Positions 10,501-21,884 of a stretch of 64,000 nucleotides of DNA are shown here, piece by piece. This stretch comes from Chrysemys picta bellii (lineage: Eukaryota > Chordata > Testudines > Emydidae). The notes beneath the pieces were generated by a model. The model made no database searches. It was not told the DNA's origin and worked only from the letters and a program-made list of their open reading frames with translations. Both the position numbers and the translations under genes were made by a program. The DNA is taken from positions 1 through 64,000 of the forward strand of contig NW_027053044.1 in NCBI RefSeq assembly GCF_011386835.1, written 5' to 3'. Each line of letters begins with the position of its first letter. Within the stretch, counting starts at the first letter, position 1.

Positions 10501-10546
10501 ATAAATTTGTTAGTCTCTAAGGTGCCACAAGTACTCCTGTTCTTTT
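10463..10546 (+). mobile_element. 5'-truncated PLE terminal repeat inserted in VLIG exon
   Basis: Flanked by perfect 9-bp duplications AGTGTAACT (10454-10462 and 10547-10555). The insert runs from inside the CTGAAGA motif through CCACGAAAGCTTATGCTC to GCCACAAGTACTCCTGTTC. Removing it plus one duplication restores the VLIG frame across the site, as shown by SYT codons on both sides. With the flanking CT, the insert carries a complete hammerhead-type core. Confidence 0.92.
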
Positions 10547-13500
10547 AGTGTAACTAATGCACTTGGCCATTAAGGATTTAGCCAGTACTTCTAGTCTATG
10601 ATAGCATTCCTGTGTAAACCATGGAATCAGAGCTTTAAAACATGGCAAGTCTAAGTACTGCTGTTTCATTGGGAATGACTTGGTTTCACAACTCAACAAG
10701 GTTTTCATGGTTACGGATGCCAAAGTATCAACAGTTGCTCCATTACTCAGATCCTTTGCGAGTTGGAACATCATCTCCTGAGTTATGGCACATTCCTGTG
10801 AAAATGCAAACGGTAACTCTGATAAAGTTTTTCTCCACATTATTTCAAATTCACTCTCCAGTTCCCTATTGTCTAATTTCTGTTGTCTTCTCCTGCAGTC
10901 TCTCCCGAGTCTGTCTAGATTCTCTTCAATGGTTTTCATGTACTCCAACTTTAGAAACCCTACCTTGAGCCAGTATTTTCTAATATAAATGGATTCCTCC
11001 AACTTGTTTATTGCATAATGTTCAAGTTCCTGCCTGAGGCTGCTTGTGCGCCTGATAAAGTCTTCTTTGTATTTTTCCATCAGGTGTTCCTCTCCAATGT
11101 CAAAATATTTTCCTAAACAATCCAAAATATTCTGTTCAGCAAATACAAGATGGTCCTGAACATTACATTGTAAGATACCAAAATCCACTTTATCTGGTGT
11201 CTGACTTTGAATAATATTTGCCATTGAAGTTACCCAGAAAATCATCAGCTCACGGAGTTTCAATTCCCACTCTTCAAACTTACCAGACATTTGGCTATAG
11301 GCCTCAGCAACAAGGCTCTTTTTAAAGCTGAAGATGAAGTTCTCATGTTTCACTGCATTCCACAGGCTCCTCACCCATTTAATAAAGTGGGGAATGTCCT
11401 TACGGGGGCTGCTCAGTGAATAGTTCCTTATAAGTTTAAACAAATACTTCTTTAGTTTGCATACACTCTCACTGTATCCTATATTCACTGGTGCCATGGG
11501 ACTCCATGCCATAGCCCAGGGATGTACCACTTGTATTTCTGTGGATCATAGTCCATGATGTCAGAAATTTTAATTTCCCTGCATTGTTTTTCCATCCTTC
11601 CTGCAGCTTTGGTAATTTCATTTAGCTGCCCCAGGATACGGTTCATATCCCTAGTATTTTGTTCATGTGCAGACACATCTTTGATGTTCTGATGCACAAA
11701 CTGGCAGTAAGGTTTGTGCCTGACTTCCCTCATTCTGAGAAATGTGTGGACCACAATTTGCAGAATATGTTGCATTTCAGTGGCGTTCGACATGGCCATG
11801 TTAATAATTGTTATGCCACTCAGTCCAATCACCAGTGTGGCCAGCTCATTGTCATGTTCATAACTATCCTCCAGTGTGGGCATTTCAGGGGCTTTCAAGC
11901 CTTCTGTCTCTCTCACCAGGATGAAATCACAGCCCAGCTCCTGCTGAAAGTTCTCTGCAACTTTAACAAATGACACGAAGGCTCCTCGGGTACATCGGCC
12001 ACTGCTCACTTCAAACTGCAGGCCGAACATGGTGTTGAGGAGGGTGGATTTCCCAGTGCTTTGCATGCCCAGCACTGTTAGAACCACCATTCTGGACCTT
12101 CCCCCCACCTTGGCATGGAGCTGAGTCAGAACATCTGTCACCCACTGCAGTGGGATGTTGGATGAATCTCCATCTATCAGCTCAAGAGGAAACCCTTCCA
12201 GCATCAGGTCAGCAGCTATATCTGGGAGATGGATGAATCGCCTTTGCCAATTTGCTTTTATTCCTTCTTTGACCTTTGTGCATTCTGTCTCATAAAACTG
12301 CCCCAACTCACGCATGAAATGCTCTACCCGTAAGGATCTGGCAGAGAATAATTCATCTAGTTCTGATAAACATTGCCTCCAGTTTTATATTTCTCTTTAT
12401 ATTTATTTTCCATTAGAGAGAGTTTTTTATTCCCCCTACTAATGTTCTCCAGATTAAATCTCATCCATTTTAGGAAGCTGTGGACTTCCACTTTCGAAAG
12501 TTTTTCTATTCCAGTAATACATTTCATGGTACCAACACTGATATCACATTGATTCCATTGCGCTTGTAACTCTAACACTTTCTCACGCAGATGAGATTCC
12601 TGGGTCTCCGTGGATGCCTCCCTATTTATTCTACACAGCTTCTTTTCTAATTTAACCCCCGTTTTCCAAATGTCCCCTTGCAGTCTCAGCATTTCCCTCT
12701 TGTACTTTGCCACATCTTGTATTTCTGCAGTGATTTCTTTAGCCCAGTTGCTTGTGCTCTGACATTGTTCATCAACTTCATCTACCTGGATTCCTAGTTT
12801 ACGTGCCGTCACAGCCATGGCTGCAATACTGATACTCTTGTTAGGAGACATCGTTAGGATGCCTATGGTGGACTGAAGCTTCTTTTCAAGCTGCATGTTA
12901 GTTCTGGTGTTCACATTCTCCAGCACATGGGATTTGTCCAGTTTTAAGACAGGAGCCAACTTTGCAAGTTCTTCAAGTGACTCACTGTGTTTGTCCGCCA
13001 GGGCACTGAGGATGAAGTAGTATTTAGTGGCTGATCCCTGCAGAGATGATAAGAGCGTGTATTGTCTCTCGTTGATGCTCTCAGTAACAATGAACACTGC
13101 TGAGGAGACCACTGTTAAAAAGCTAAATTGCAGCCAGTGAGACTCAATGTCTCCGCGCAGGTTTGTAATTGAGATGGGCTCTGGGAAAAGATCTGAATTC
13201 TCCCTCCCAGCAGGGAAATACCAGGAAATCTTGACCAGCCCATCTGCGATTTCCCGAGGGACGTTCCCAGACTCCATGTCCCGATGGATGAAGAAATCGT
13301 GGTGCTGCTGGGAGGGGCTGAGAACCTCATTGAGGAGTTTGGACTTGGAGAAGCTGCAGCTCCCCATCCGCACAAAGGAAATAGTTGGCACGGACATGAG
13401 CACCAGGCTCTCCTCTCTGAACCCTCTGCTCTCTGCCAGGGAGTGCGGCCTCCACTTCCTCACAATGTCCCTCACGGCCCACAGCATTAGGATGCACCTG

Positions 13501-14054
13501 GGGGTGTCGAGGGCAGGTAGCAGCAGAGGGAGGGCAAACTGGCACATGGACATTCTGGACAGGATCTCCTGCTGTAGGAAACTGTCTGAGCAAAGCAGAA
13601 CTGCACAGAGAACATCGAGGGGGTTCAGAGAATCAGTAGTGCCAGGGTCACTACGTTGGAAAATATTGTCCCCACTATCCAGCTCCTCCTCATCCTCACT
13701 GATTCCTTCATCTGGTGCCTGATGCCCAAGACTTGTGTTTCTGGCCATCCCACTCAGAGCCATGAGCTTCCTCAGGAAATGCCATGGTAAATCTCCTAAT
13801 GTGTGGGGAGCCCAGATCTGTACACTCTCTGTGCTGATTTCCTGGAGATTGTTCAGCCTGAGCTTCCTGCTTCTGTGCCGCTCCAGGTTTAGCTTGGCCA
13901 GGATGTCATGAAATGCTCTTCTTTCTGCAGGAAGGGAGTAAAACAGAAGGAGAGATTTCAGGGTTGATGTCATCTCAAAATCAAATTTGCAGCCTTTTTT
14001 TACTATGTAATTTTTTTCTTTGAGATTGGGGCAGTATTGCAGAACCATGGACAT

Positions 14055-14685
14055 TTATGACAGCAAAGATGCATAGTCTAGTATTTCTCTGAACCTCAGC
14101 CCTTCCCCTAGCCAAGCAGAATTGTTCCCTCCTAGTCTTAACTTCATTGACATCAGCAGGATCATTCTGGATTTACACTGGGGTCACTGTGAGCCGAATC
14201 CAGCCCTACTTCCACTGACATGAGTGTGGTTGGTCTGGATTTTTGTAGTGGGATCACCAGGATCATAATCTGGCCCTTACTCCTCTGATTCCAGTGGAGT
14301 TGCTCCAGACGTACAGCAGGACACATGTCCCATAGAGGAGAATGAAGGCACGAGGTATCTGAACTACAACTCCCATGAAGCTCTGCATCACCTTAGTCAG
14401 ATGCAGTGTAATGTCAAACTGGCTCAATGCAAAACAATTCGCCATTTCAGAATGGAAATTTGTTTAGAATTTTTCATTTAATGAAAAAATGCAATATTTT
14501 TACTTTTCATACTGATTCGGGACAAAAAAAGAATGTCAAAATATTGGGATTTCTCATGGGATGGAATGTGTAATTTTCTACCATATCTGTCCCTTAGCTC
14601 CATAATTTATGAGCACTTAATATTTTTATTTATATTTAAAAAATAGTTAACATTACAGCTTTAAGGACAACACAAATTCAGCTAT
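14055..14685. other. Intergenic, no gene seen
   Basis: Contains weak repeat-like phrases (TTACACTGGGGTCACTGTGAG) but no confident family and no coding frame of note. If the second VLIG copy ever had pyrin and linker exons, they are not recognisable here. Confidence 0.4.
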
Positions 14686-14689
14686 CATC

Positions 14690-14900
14690 TCTACGCTTAC
14701 GACTCACAGATCTACTTCTCTACTCCAGACCTGTCTCCTGTAGAAACTAAAATCCAGGCCTCTCTCTCTGTCCCCACCTTGTGGATGTCTAGTCATCAGC
14801 TCAAGCTCAACATGGCTAAAACAGAGCTCTCAATCTCCCCTCTGCCCTCCCTGCTAGCATTCTCAATCACTGTGGACAACACCACCACTCACTCAGGCCT
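14690..14900 (+). mobile_element. L2/CR1-group LINE reverse-transcriptase fragment
   Basis: A plus-strand frame reads DSQIYFSTPDLSPVETKIQ, then LWMSSHQLKLNMAKTELSI, the pattern downstream of the RT active site in L2-type LINEs (aquatic-type D-S-Q-I-Y and KLN..KTE). It is short and lacks both ends. Confidence 0.65.
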
Positions 14901-15091
14901 GTAACCTGACCTGTTAATGCCAATCTATATAAATTATAGCATAACCCAGTTGAACAGAAATGGCTCACTGCCGCCATCTAGTGACTAAACCAAACGTAGT
15001 GTTTAAGTCTCCTACTATCTTTGCGTTTTACTAGGTTTGCTCTTTTAGCTCAGGCAGTAGAGGCTTATGCTGTTAGAGCCAGAGGTTATGG

Positions 15092-15526
15092 CAGGGGTGG
15101 CCAACCTGAGACTGAGAAGGAGCCAGAATTTACCAACGTACATTGCCAAAGAGCCACAGTAATACGGCAGCAGCCCCGCATCAGCTCCCCCTCCCCACGC
15201 CTCCCACCCACCAGCAGCCTCGCCAATCAGCGCCTCCCCCTCCTTCCCTGCACCTCCCGATCAGCTGTTTTGTGGCATGCAGGAGGCTCGGGGTGGGGGG
15301 AAGGAGGGAGGAGCGAGGGCACATCAGGTTCAGGGGAGGGGGTGGGAAAGGGTGGAGTGGGGGCAGGGCCTGTGGCAGAGCCGGGGTTGAGCAGTGAGCA
15401 TCCCCCAGCACACTGGAAAGTTGGCGCCTGTAGCTCCGGCCCCGGAGTCAGTGCCTATACAAGGAGTCTCATATTAACTTCAGAAGAGCCACATGTGGCT
15501 CCGGAGCCGCAGGTTGACCAATAACC
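15092..15526. mobile_element. Non-autonomous hAT-like MITE
   Basis: Starts GCAGGGGTGGCCAACCTGA and ends GCCGCAGGTTGACCAATAACC; the ends are imperfect inverted repeats. Its body includes GAGCCACATGTGGCTCCGGAG, typical of an abundant turtle MITE. Frames inside are low-complexity Pro/Gly-rich and not genes. Confidence 0.75.
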
Positions 15527-15599
15527 TTGACTGATGACTAATCTAGGGATATCATGTTCCACTATGTAATATTGTCTCTCTCCCTGTTTCTAATACTAA

Positions 15600-15765
15600 T
15601 AATTATACCTAGTTCTCATCTAATGCTTTTTATCAGTAAATCTCAAAGTGCCTCATAAAGGAGATCAGTATCATCATCCCCATTTTATAGATGTGGAAAC
15701 TGAGGCACAAGATGGTGAAGTGACTTGTCCAAAGTTACCTAGCAGCCCAAGCTGGGCATACTGAC
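15600..15765 (+). repeat. MIR SINE
   Basis: Contains the MIR core CCCCATTTTATAGATGTGGAAACTGAGGCAC-type sequence at about 15679-15708, followed by GTGAAGTGACTTGTCCAAAG. Well matched to the amniote MIR family. Confidence 0.8.
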
Positions 15766-15769
15766 AGGT

Positions 15770-16979
15770 ATAATTTGCACAAAGAAGAAAGATCACTTCT
15801 TAATAAAACCTGCCAACCTGCTAGCTGGGGAGGGGGAGAGACTTCAGGAGCGAATTGCTTATGTATCTAGCAGATAGAACTGCCTTGCTCAAATTGATCA
15901 ACTTTGGCTGGTGCTGGGTTACAAATCACTTTAGTACTGAATGGAGGGGTAGTGAAATGTTGTTATCAACGTTGTTGTCTTTATTGTATGAGTAAAGGGG
16001 AGCAGAACTGTGCTCAGCCTGTCCTGAGTGAGGGGTCACCCTCAGCTGAAAGGAACTCACTAAGCCAGGGGCTCAAATGCCAGACCCCTGTGAGAGTAAT
16101 AGGGGTGGGGACAGGTGTCCCAGACAGGAGGTGTGGTCTCTGCCCAAGGGTCCCCCAGTCTGGTTTAACCTGTTCCTCCCCCCTGTTCAATGATAGAGCT
16201 AGATAGGCTCTATTAGGAGTTTTTTGTTTTGTTAAGTGTTCACTAGAGCTGAAATCACTGCGGGGGGCAGCATTTCTGCCCAGCCTGCTCTTCAGGTACC
16301 CCCACTAAGAGCTGATACTCACTAAGAGTTGGGAGGCAGATGACAGCAGAAGGTGACTGGCGAGCAGGCAGCCAGCAGGAGCGGCAAGCAGGTGACTGGT
16401 AAGCAGATGGCCAGAAGGGCAGCTGGTGGGCCGGCCAGCGGAGTGGAAAGGAATGGCATGTTCAGAGCAAGTGTTCAGATTGCGGAGCCTTCTTCCTCGG
16501 GTGGGAGGTGAACTCACACAGATGCACCTCTGAACCCTGGGGCCTCACCGACCAAGGACAACTACAGTGAGTGGGGTGTGGTGAGGGACCAGAGAGGGGC
16601 ACAGAAAAGGAACTTTTGGTTGTAAAACTCAAGAACTTGAGGTGGAAGGCACTGCCCCACGCACTCTGGGGTGTGTGTCCTGCTCACAGTTTTATGATTA
16701 TGAATCCTGCTTGCAGCATTTTCCCTAATTAGTTGGGTGACTTCCATCCATTCATTAAAAAATTCTCTTCTACACTCACACTTTGTGCTTGCTAGTGGAG
16801 AAGTATTGCAGATAGAGGCTGAGGTTGGTGTCAAGCAGAGCTCATGCACACAAATACTAGAGAGCAGATGCTGAACAGGGGTTGGGGAGAGAGGAAACAG
16901 ATTTCTTAACCCTCCCAGTCTCATCCACCCCCCCTGCCCGCAAACTCCTGCATCAGGGACAGGCTGGTCTCTCTCTGGC
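15770..16979. other. No gene identified
   Basis: Includes a G-rich stretch (16020-16150) and AGCAG/GGTGAC-type short repeats (16320-16440), but no coding frame with recognisable similarity. It ends where a block copied from the MROH gene begins. Confidence 0.4.
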
Positions 16980-18452
16980 TCTTGGAGAAGCTGCAGCACC
17001 TCTTGGAGGTGAGTAGAATGGGACGGTCTGGGGTGGAATTGCCCCTGAACCCTGTGGGAGGGCAGCAAACGAGAGATTAGAAGAGCCACATTTCCATTGT
17101 GTCCTTCCAGCTTGGACCCAGCCGGCCACACTTTCCCAGAGCTGCCAGTGCAGGGGGAAGGAGCTGGGACTGTCAGCCAGCGCTCTGCCCGATTGCATTA
17201 AGCACTAACAGTGAGCAGCAGGCCTGGCTGGGGACTGAGAGACTGAAACCCCTGTGAGATGCAGGACATGGGCCTCTGAGAAAAGTCTCTGGCTCCTTTC
17301 TAGGGAGACCCTGAGATACAGGAGGAGCCTCAGGGAATCAGCTCTTCTGTCCTAGGGACACTGCAGTTCCCGGAGGGATTGTCCTCACGGCCATTCCATC
17401 CATCCTACCAAGGCCCTTGCAGCTGGGGTCTGGGGTCCAGGGCATGTGCCTTGATCCTGACGTGCTGTTCATGGATCAGGGGTTCAGGGCAAACGGACCA
17501 GCCCTAAGACTGACCATTGTCCCAGCCTGGAGAGACGATGAGCTTGTGCTCAGCAAGACGTGGGCAGTGTCATGGACCCCCTTTTCAAGCTCTGCGACCC
17601 GGGGTCAGCTGTTCCACCCTGAGCGCAAGGTGTAAGCCCCATGGGGACCGGGAGAGGCTCGTTTGTAGAGCATGTACGCCTGCCCACTGACCCTCCCCTG
17701 CCTCCTTCTCCCGCAGCACATCCATGTCTGGCTCCAATCAAACAGGGCCCTGGAGAGAGCTAGGGCCATACAGAGCAGCGCTGCCCTGCTCGAATTCGCC
17801 ACCTCCCTGCCTGGATTTGACGTAAGTGACCTTTGACCCCAGCATCCTGCAGAGTCAGGGCTTGAGTCAAGTTCCTCATCCCGTGGCTAATTGGTCCCCC
17901 CTGGGTCCGCAAGGGACTGCGTTCCATAGGCCACTGGCTGGCAGATTTGTGCCTGGCCTCAGGGCCCTTGTTATTCTGGAGCAGCTAGGCAGTAAGTGCT
18001 CATAGAGGGCCTTTGCCCTGGTCCCTTTGCTCCAAGCTCCCTTGGGGGCAGAGATCCAGCAGTATCTCCAGGGCAGAGATAAGGTACAAAAATCCCCCAG
18101 CTGCACTGCCACCGAGTCCGTCCTGCCCCTTGTTCCATCTCCACCCAGGCAGGGGGGTTTTGTCCAAGAGAATCCTCACCCCCAATGGGGGGACACGTCT
18201 CCTCTGTTCTCTGGAACCCCAAAGTGGGGACATTTGTCCCACACAGGCCAAGGTTTCCGCTCCCCGCAGACACTGTCCAAGTTACAACCCCGGTCTGTGC
18301 CGGGCAACACTGGTTTCAGGAAGGGACGGCTTTTCCTGTCCAACCCCATGGAGGTCCTGATCCCTGGAGTTGGTTTGGGTTGGGCGGGGAGGTCCCTATG
18401 TAACAGGCTCTCTCTCTCTCCCCCCACCCCACTCCTAGCTGATGGGGAAAAG
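16980..18452 (+). pseudogene. Rearranged partial copy of the MROH gene
   Basis: 16982-18052 matches 41131-42202 almost base for base: the end of exon 6 (GAGAAGCTGCAGCACCTC), its donor, the intron, and exon 7 (copy at 17717-17821, frame open, HIHVWLQSNRALERA). At about 18052 the match jumps backwards to 39179-39583, giving the last part of exon 2 (ending 18082) and the next intron up to the exon 3 acceptor. Exon 3 itself is replaced by transposase sequence at about 18453. The exon order is therefore 6-7-2, so no MROH protein can be made from it. Confidence 0.9.
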
Positions 18453-18686
18453 AATGGAAACTTCCTTAAAATTGTGGAGCTGATGGCTGAATTTGATGCT
18501 GTACTCCAGGAGCATCTAAGAAGAGTCACCACCCAAGAAATGGACACACCCCACCACCTTGGAAAAACAATTCAAAATGAGATCATACAATTACTGGCAA
18601 CAAAAGTCAAACAGAAGATTGTGGCAGATCTGAAGTCAGCAAGATATTACTCTGTTATTCTGGACTGCACACCTGACATCAGCCAT
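18453..18686 (+). pseudogene. hAT transposase (ZMYM1/DUF4371 type), fragment A
   Basis: An open frame reads NGNFLKIVELMAEFD, HLRRVTTQEMD, EIIQLLATKVK and VILDCTPDIS, the start of the DUF4371 transposase region. Over 95 percent identical by eye to 61795-62020. It stops at ACATCAGCCA, where CR1 begins. The rest of the same gene resumes at 24349. Confidence 0.88.
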
Positions 18687-18968
18687 AGAATCATAGAATA
18701 TCAGGGTTGGAAGGGACCTCAGGAGGTCATCTAGTCCAACCCCCTGCTCAAAGCAGGACCAATTCCCAACTAAATCATCCCAGCCAGGGTTTTGTCAAGC
18801 CAGGCCTTAAAAACCTCTAAGGATGGAGACTCCACCACCTCCCTAGGTAACGCATTGCAGTGCTTCACCACCCTCCTAGTGAAATAGTTTTTCCTAATAT
18901 CCAACCTGGACCTCCCCCACTGCAACTTGAGACCATTGCTCCTTGTTCTGTCATCCGCAGCTGCGCCT
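18687..18968 (-). mobile_element. CR1 LINE 3' end
   Basis: The plus strand has the standard antisense CR1 end: ATAGAATCATAGAATATCAG, then TCTAGTCCAACCCCCTGCTC, CTCCCTAGGTAACGCATT and TTGTTCTGTCATC. It directly abuts transposase fragment A. Confidence 0.92.
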
Positions 18969-18969
18969 T

Positions 18970-20055
18970 TTCTTTGGATGGGTATGGTCCCAATAGAGTG
19001 GATACCGTTGGCCAACAAAATTCAGGCTCATCTGCTTTTCTGGGGACATTTCCTTCCCCCAGGGGTTCGACTACTCAACCCATAGGCACTCCTATGCCTG
19101 AAGCCGTTGGAGCTTCTCCTGGAGAGACAGGTTTATTAAGTGGCACCTGTCACTCACCATTGCATCACTGGCTGCACCATCTAAACATTCATTGGTGAAG
19201 CCCAGGAAAGGGCCTGGCTAGATGCTAAAAGATGTGTAAAAGAATGAAGTTGAGACGAGAGAGGACTGGCTTTGAAAACTGAAACTTTATGGTAGCTGGA
19301 TTAAAGGTTGAGAACTTAATTATCTCAAAAGTATTAATGTTTATGTAAATGTGTATACGTTTAGAAAGAATTTAGCACTAAAAATAAATTGGGTGGATCA
19401 AAATAACCAAATTTAACATTGCATTAAGCAAGTCAGCCAAATAGCTTTACGTAAGTGGGCAGCAACAGTAATAAAAAGAGAAATCTCTGGCTATTTTACA
19501 GGTGCTGTACCAAGACACACACACACATTAGAATAAACCCCAGAATTTCAGTCTCAGGTTTCACATATTTTTAGTTTTCCTCATGTCTTCACCATCTGCT
19601 TTAGAGAAACATTCCATAAAACTGGAGCATGTCCTTAGGAGATGAAAGGCACACCCTATCTATAATTGTATCTAAAATACAAAATGCTATTTTGTTGGGA
19701 AAACCAGTAAACAATAATGATTTGCAGTTTCTGCTTTCCCAATTGAAAAACCTTCTTGCTTCTTGGAGGTATGATATGCTGCTGCTGCTTGGAGGAGGCA
19801 CCTTTTACAATCTCAGCCACTTTTGGAATTATATTTTAACAATGAGATTCATATGTTATTAGATTCATATGTCAGTTACAAATTTAACACGATTAATTTG
19901 GTCTTGAATAGGCACTGGGAGTAGCTGGCTCACTACAAAAGCAATTTCCCCATTCCTGGTATTGACACCTCCTCATCAATTATTGGGAGTGGACCACATC
20001 CACTCTGACTGAATTGGCCTTGTTAACACTGGTTTTCCACTTGTAAGGTAACTCC
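18970..20055. other. Intergenic, no gene seen
   Basis: AT-rich, with a short (CA)n run near 19517. No recognisable frame or repeat family. Confidence 0.4.
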
Positions 20056-20059
20056 CTTC

Positions 20060-20245
20060 TTTTCATGTGTCAGTATATTTATGCCTGTATCTGTAATTTT
20101 CACTCCATGCATCTGAAGAAGTGGGGTTTTTTACCCACAAAAGCTTATGCCCAAATAAATCTGTTAGTCTTTAAGGTGCCACCGGACTCCTTGTTTTTGT
20201 GGATCCAGACTAACACGGTTATGCCTCTGATATATGTTATTAGCA
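20060..20245 (+). mobile_element. PLE terminal-repeat fragment
   Basis: Carries CTGAAGA (20113-20119), a GTGGGG..ACCCAC stem, AAGCTTATGCCC and GTTAGTCTTTAAGGTGCCAC, then CCAGACTAACACGG. The hammerhead GAAA is mutated to AAAA, so the motif should be dead. This is an older subfamily than the copies at 10.5 and 55 kb. Confidence 0.8.
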
Positions 20246-21265
20246 CTGCCTTCTTCCTTTCTGATTAGCTGTAGTTCTGTTCAATATTGTTTCATGGTTT
20301 CCTTGTATTCCCCTCTAGCTGTATTAATTTGTTGTCTCTTGTCTTATAGACTGCAAACTCTTTGTGGCAGGGGCTGTTTTTTGTTCTGTTTGTACAGTGC
20401 CTAGCACAAAGGGGTCCTTGACTAGGGCTCCTAGCCACTATAGTAATGCAAATAATAAATAATAATCCACTGCTCAATGTGTGTTACATGTCCTTGAGTC
20501 ACAGAGGATGTAAGGCTGTTGAATTCCCCAGCACTAAAGACTGCTTCTTCAGCTTAAGTTGTAAACACTTAAGCTTTCAGCTCCAGAAGTTCCTGGTTCA
20601 AGCAACTGTGTTGGTCAAGATGATAACCATTACACTATATTACTATGAACTAACTAGGGCTCGAAGCTATTGCTATCCGATACCACAAATGTGTACAAAA
20701 GGAAATAGTCAAGAAAAATATTTCAGTGTCATGACCATGGGTGGGATGGGATTGAAAAGGAATTGTCCATATGTGTCTTCAAGTAAAAAATAATAATCAA
20801 CATTTGCAGTAGGTGGCCAATTTGACATCAAAAGATGTCATTATGACAAGAAAAAGCCTAAAATATCCAACACTTGCAAAAATGAAAATAAGAAAAAAAC
20901 ATCTGGAAACCTGAAAATCACTCAACAGTGAGATGCTGCTGTATTATGTACCGTTCTTTACTGGCTGAGTTCCTTTTTCCAGCAAAATATTTTTCTTCCT
21001 GTGTGGGGTGTGCAAAGGAAAGTCTTACAACAATACTGCAAACAAAACAATTAGTCGCATTAATGGGGGGGGGACTGTTCAGGCACAAGGAGATAGTTAG
21101 CACGGCCCTGATCCATAAGGGCTCAGGGACCCTCCCGAACAGCTCAGCTTGCCGCATGGGGGCTTGAATCTAATTCTACTTTTTCGATCGCTCTCGATGT
21201 TTGCGGTTCCAGCATTGGACATAGAGATCCAGATGTTAAAGCCTAGACATCTTTTTAGAATCGTT
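20246..21265. other. Intergenic, no gene seen
   Basis: Ordinary AT-rich DNA with a G run at 21065-21073. GC content rises sharply from about 21270. Confidence 0.4.
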
Positions 21266-21269
21266 CTCG

Positions 21270-21884
21270 TCTATTCCCTGCAACTTCTCAGCTCTGCTCC
21301 GTTCCCTCGCAGCTCAGCTCCCCCACCTGATCTCTTCCCGGTCCCTCCCGCCCCATCCTGCTCCTGGGGGGTCAGGAAGCCGAACCTCACTGGAGCTGAG
21401 CGAGAGGACAGCGCTGGGAAGCGGCAGCCGCTGCCCCTTCCCGGCGGGTATGTGCGGGCCCTTCTCACGGGCTCGCTGGGCGGCCGGCGGAGCGCGAGCA
21501 GGTGCAGCAGCAGCAGCAGCAGGGGGCGCTCGGGGCCGGAGCGGAGCCGGCTCTTACCCCTGGCCGGGCGGGCGGGCAGCGGCGGGGTGGGAGTGGCCAG
21601 GCCATGTTTGGTTTGGGTTGGACTCTGGGCCGGACGAGTTCCCGCCTCCTTGACCGGGGTTGCGAGTGGAGAGCCCCGGCTGGAGCGCAGCTCCCGCCCT
21701 CCGCCCCCAGAGCCACCGTCTCCTCCGTCCCCTGCGCTCGCACCGGGGCTGACCCCGCAGGGCTGGGGAGGGAGGCGGCGGCTTGGCGGTGGGACAGCGG
21801 CGAGACACAGCGCTTGCTCGCTCGCCTCGCTGCCTGCAGAGCGGGGCTCGCCGGGGACCTTGCAGCCGCGGCAGCCCAGGCGGG
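21270..21884 (+). promoter_or_regulatory. GC-rich CpG-island-like region, likely TBC1D4 promoter/5' UTR (or copy)
   Basis: Strongly GC-rich with many CpGs and GGGCGG-type Sp1 sites, a CAG run of about seven units at 21502-21523, and no TATA box noted. It leads through the minisatellite into TBC1D4 exon-1 coding sequence at 24048, on the same strand. Promoter function is inferred from composition and position. Confidence 0.55.

Larger units (their letters stand above)
9152..13924 (-). pseudogene. VLIG/GVIN-like giant exon, second copy, disrupted
   Basis: A near complete VLIG exon read from the CTGCAG acceptor (exon base 13924) to a natural-looking C-terminus (KEQVLRALKKV, stop at 9152), about 1,590 codons. 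N-terminal block 13924-12960; P-loop GMQSTGKST about 12040-12072; C-terminal CPFCKVPCEA zinc-like motif about 9520-9545, then the family's HPYKDYRDCYPDW and SDYWKFVF blocks. Lesions: a one-base loss in the T run at 12383-12386 shifts frame; the intact copy's AGGG is missing at 11500/11501; an 84-bp PLE insertion at 10463-10546 adds stops. The usual DTEG switch reads ETEG (Glu codon at 11908-11910). Upstream codons to 14054 stay open but lie before the acceptor. No pyrin exon was found upstream. Three independent lesions argue against sequencing error. Confidence 0.88.

Noticed and set aside
13925..14054. Upstream extension of the second VLIG frame to an ATG at 14054
   Set aside because: A pyrimidine tract and CTGCAG acceptor precede 13924, at the same place as in the intact copy, so the extension is most likely intron.
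15021..15524. 167-codon frame
   Set aside because: Lies within a hAT-like MITE with low-complexity GC-rich body.
18027..18734. 235-codon frame fusing MROH-like intron and transposase
   Set aside because: Its first half is MROH intron sequence read in an arbitrary frame. The fusion is real at DNA level but there is no evidence for a protein.
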